DNA of 64,000 nt from Picocystis sp. L7 (taxonomy: Eukaryota > Chlorophyta > Picocystophyceae > Picocystales > Picocystaceae): positions 744,001-808,000 of the forward strand of contig QXJR01000005.1 in the NCBI GenBank assembly GCA_020975725.1, written 5' to 3'. The position numbers and the translations under genes are program-made. The notes beneath the pieces were generated by a model. That model saw nothing but the letters and a program-made list of their open reading frames with translations, did no database searches and was not told the origin of the DNA. Shown here piece after piece: positions 63,465 to 64,000 of the stretch. How positions within the stretch are numbered: the stretch's first letter is position 1; every line of letters begins with the position of its first letter.

Positions 63465-64000
63465 TGCTGCTTTTGCATTTCCAGGTGGTTTCCAAATGCC
63501 GGTGTCCAGTTTCCAGGTGGGTTCCAAATGTTGCTTTTGCATTTCCAGGTGGTTTCCAAATGCCGGTGTCCAGTTTCCAGGTGGGTTCCAAATGCTGCTT
63601 TTGCATTTCCAGGTGGTTTCCAAATGCCGGTGTCCAGTTTCCAGGTGGGTTCCAAATGCTGCTTTTGCATTTCCAGGTGGTTTCCAAATGCCGGTGTCCA
63701 GTTTCCAGGTGGGTTCCAAATGCTGCTTTTGCATTTCCAGGTGGTTTCCAAATGCCGGTGTCCAGTTTCCAGGTGGGTTCCAAATGCTGCTTTTGCATTT
63801 CCAGGTGGTTTCCAAATGCCGGTGTCCAGTTTCCAGGTGGGTTCCAAATGCTGCTTTTGCATTTCCAGGTGGTTTCCAAATGCCGGTGTCCAGTTTCCAG
63901 GTGGGTTCCAAATGCTGCTTTTGCATTTCCAGGTGGGTTCCAAATGCTGCTTTTGCATTTCCAGGTGGTTTCCAAATGCCGGTGTCCAGTTTCCAGGTGG
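63465..64000. repeat. 64-bp minisatellite array, continues past the window end
   Basis: About eight units with a 64-bp period (GCTTTTGCAT anchors at 63470, 63533, 63597 and onward; the first unit is one base shorter). Each unit is two diverged 32-bp halves, both containing TTCCAGGTGG and TTCCAAATG. One 32-bp half unit is duplicated near 63910-63950. Units are almost identical, showing recent amplification. On the minus strand all three frames are open and give the same periodic peptide, because 64 is not a multiple of 3. Confidence 0.95.

Noticed and set aside
63379-63975. 198-residue repetitive protein (minus)
   Set aside because: Translation of the 64-bp satellite, equally open in all three frames; no start or domain.
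63465-64000. CRISPR array
   Set aside because: Units are continuous without unique spacers, and there are no cas genes.

Overview
The window is a 64-kb piece of a eukaryotic nuclear genome, most likely an alga. It holds a few intron-poor genes of the secretory pathway and a very large load of transposable elements. The host genes have eukaryotic Golgi/ER families (GT90/CAP10, a GT29 sialyltransferase-like enzyme, a GT4-DUF5672 fusion, a FAM69/DIPK-like kinase) and nearly uninterrupted frames. That fits red algae, prasinophytes or streptophyte algae; I cannot decide between them from sequence alone. No rRNA, tRNA or CRISPR array was found.

Layout. 1-11.3 kb: four glycosyltransferase loci (GT4-DUF5672 +, GT90 +, GT90 - with an in-frame TGA, GT29 -) separated by 1-3.7 kb of non-coding DNA. 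11.3-16.2 kb: non-coding DNA with a 55-bp minisatellite and GC-rich repeat-like debris. 16.25-25.13 kb: Ty3/gypsy element Gyp-1 with 762-bp LTRs. 25.13-30.04 kb: a 5'-truncated gypsy element, Gyp-2, carrying a cytosine-C5 DNA methyltransferase (DNMT). 30.3-31.4 kb: PIF/Harbinger transposase. 31.9-32.8 kb: FAM69-like kinase. 33.4-39.06 kb: decayed Ty1/copia element with an inverted solo LTR inside. 39.06-61.92 kb: a nest of elements. 62.3-63.2 kb: Myb/SANT-like ORF. 63.47 kb to the end: 64-bp tandem array.

The nest can be read from terminal repeats and target-site duplications. MULE-1 (39063-61917, TSD CAACCCCCC) has a right terminal inverted repeat split by two insertions. One is Gyp-3 (42376-57502, TSD CCTAC), which is itself split by Gyp-4 (45942-53311, TSD CGTT). 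The other is MULE-2 (about 58001-61868), which landed in the G-tract near the MULE-1 end. The two LTRs of Gyp-3 and of Gyp-4 are almost identical by eye, so these insertions are very recent.

The most interesting system is the gypsy group. Gyp-2, Gyp-3 and Gyp-4 each carry a DNMT domain with the PCQ catalytic motif between RNase H and integrase, and a Tudor-like domain at the pol C terminus. Gyp-1 has the same tail but an unrecognised domain in the DNMT slot. DNMT-bearing retrotransposons are known from dinoflagellates and charophyte algae. The writer-plus-reader layout, the alternative cargo, and a DIRS-like RNase H-type domain encoded inside the Gyp-1 LTR look less described.
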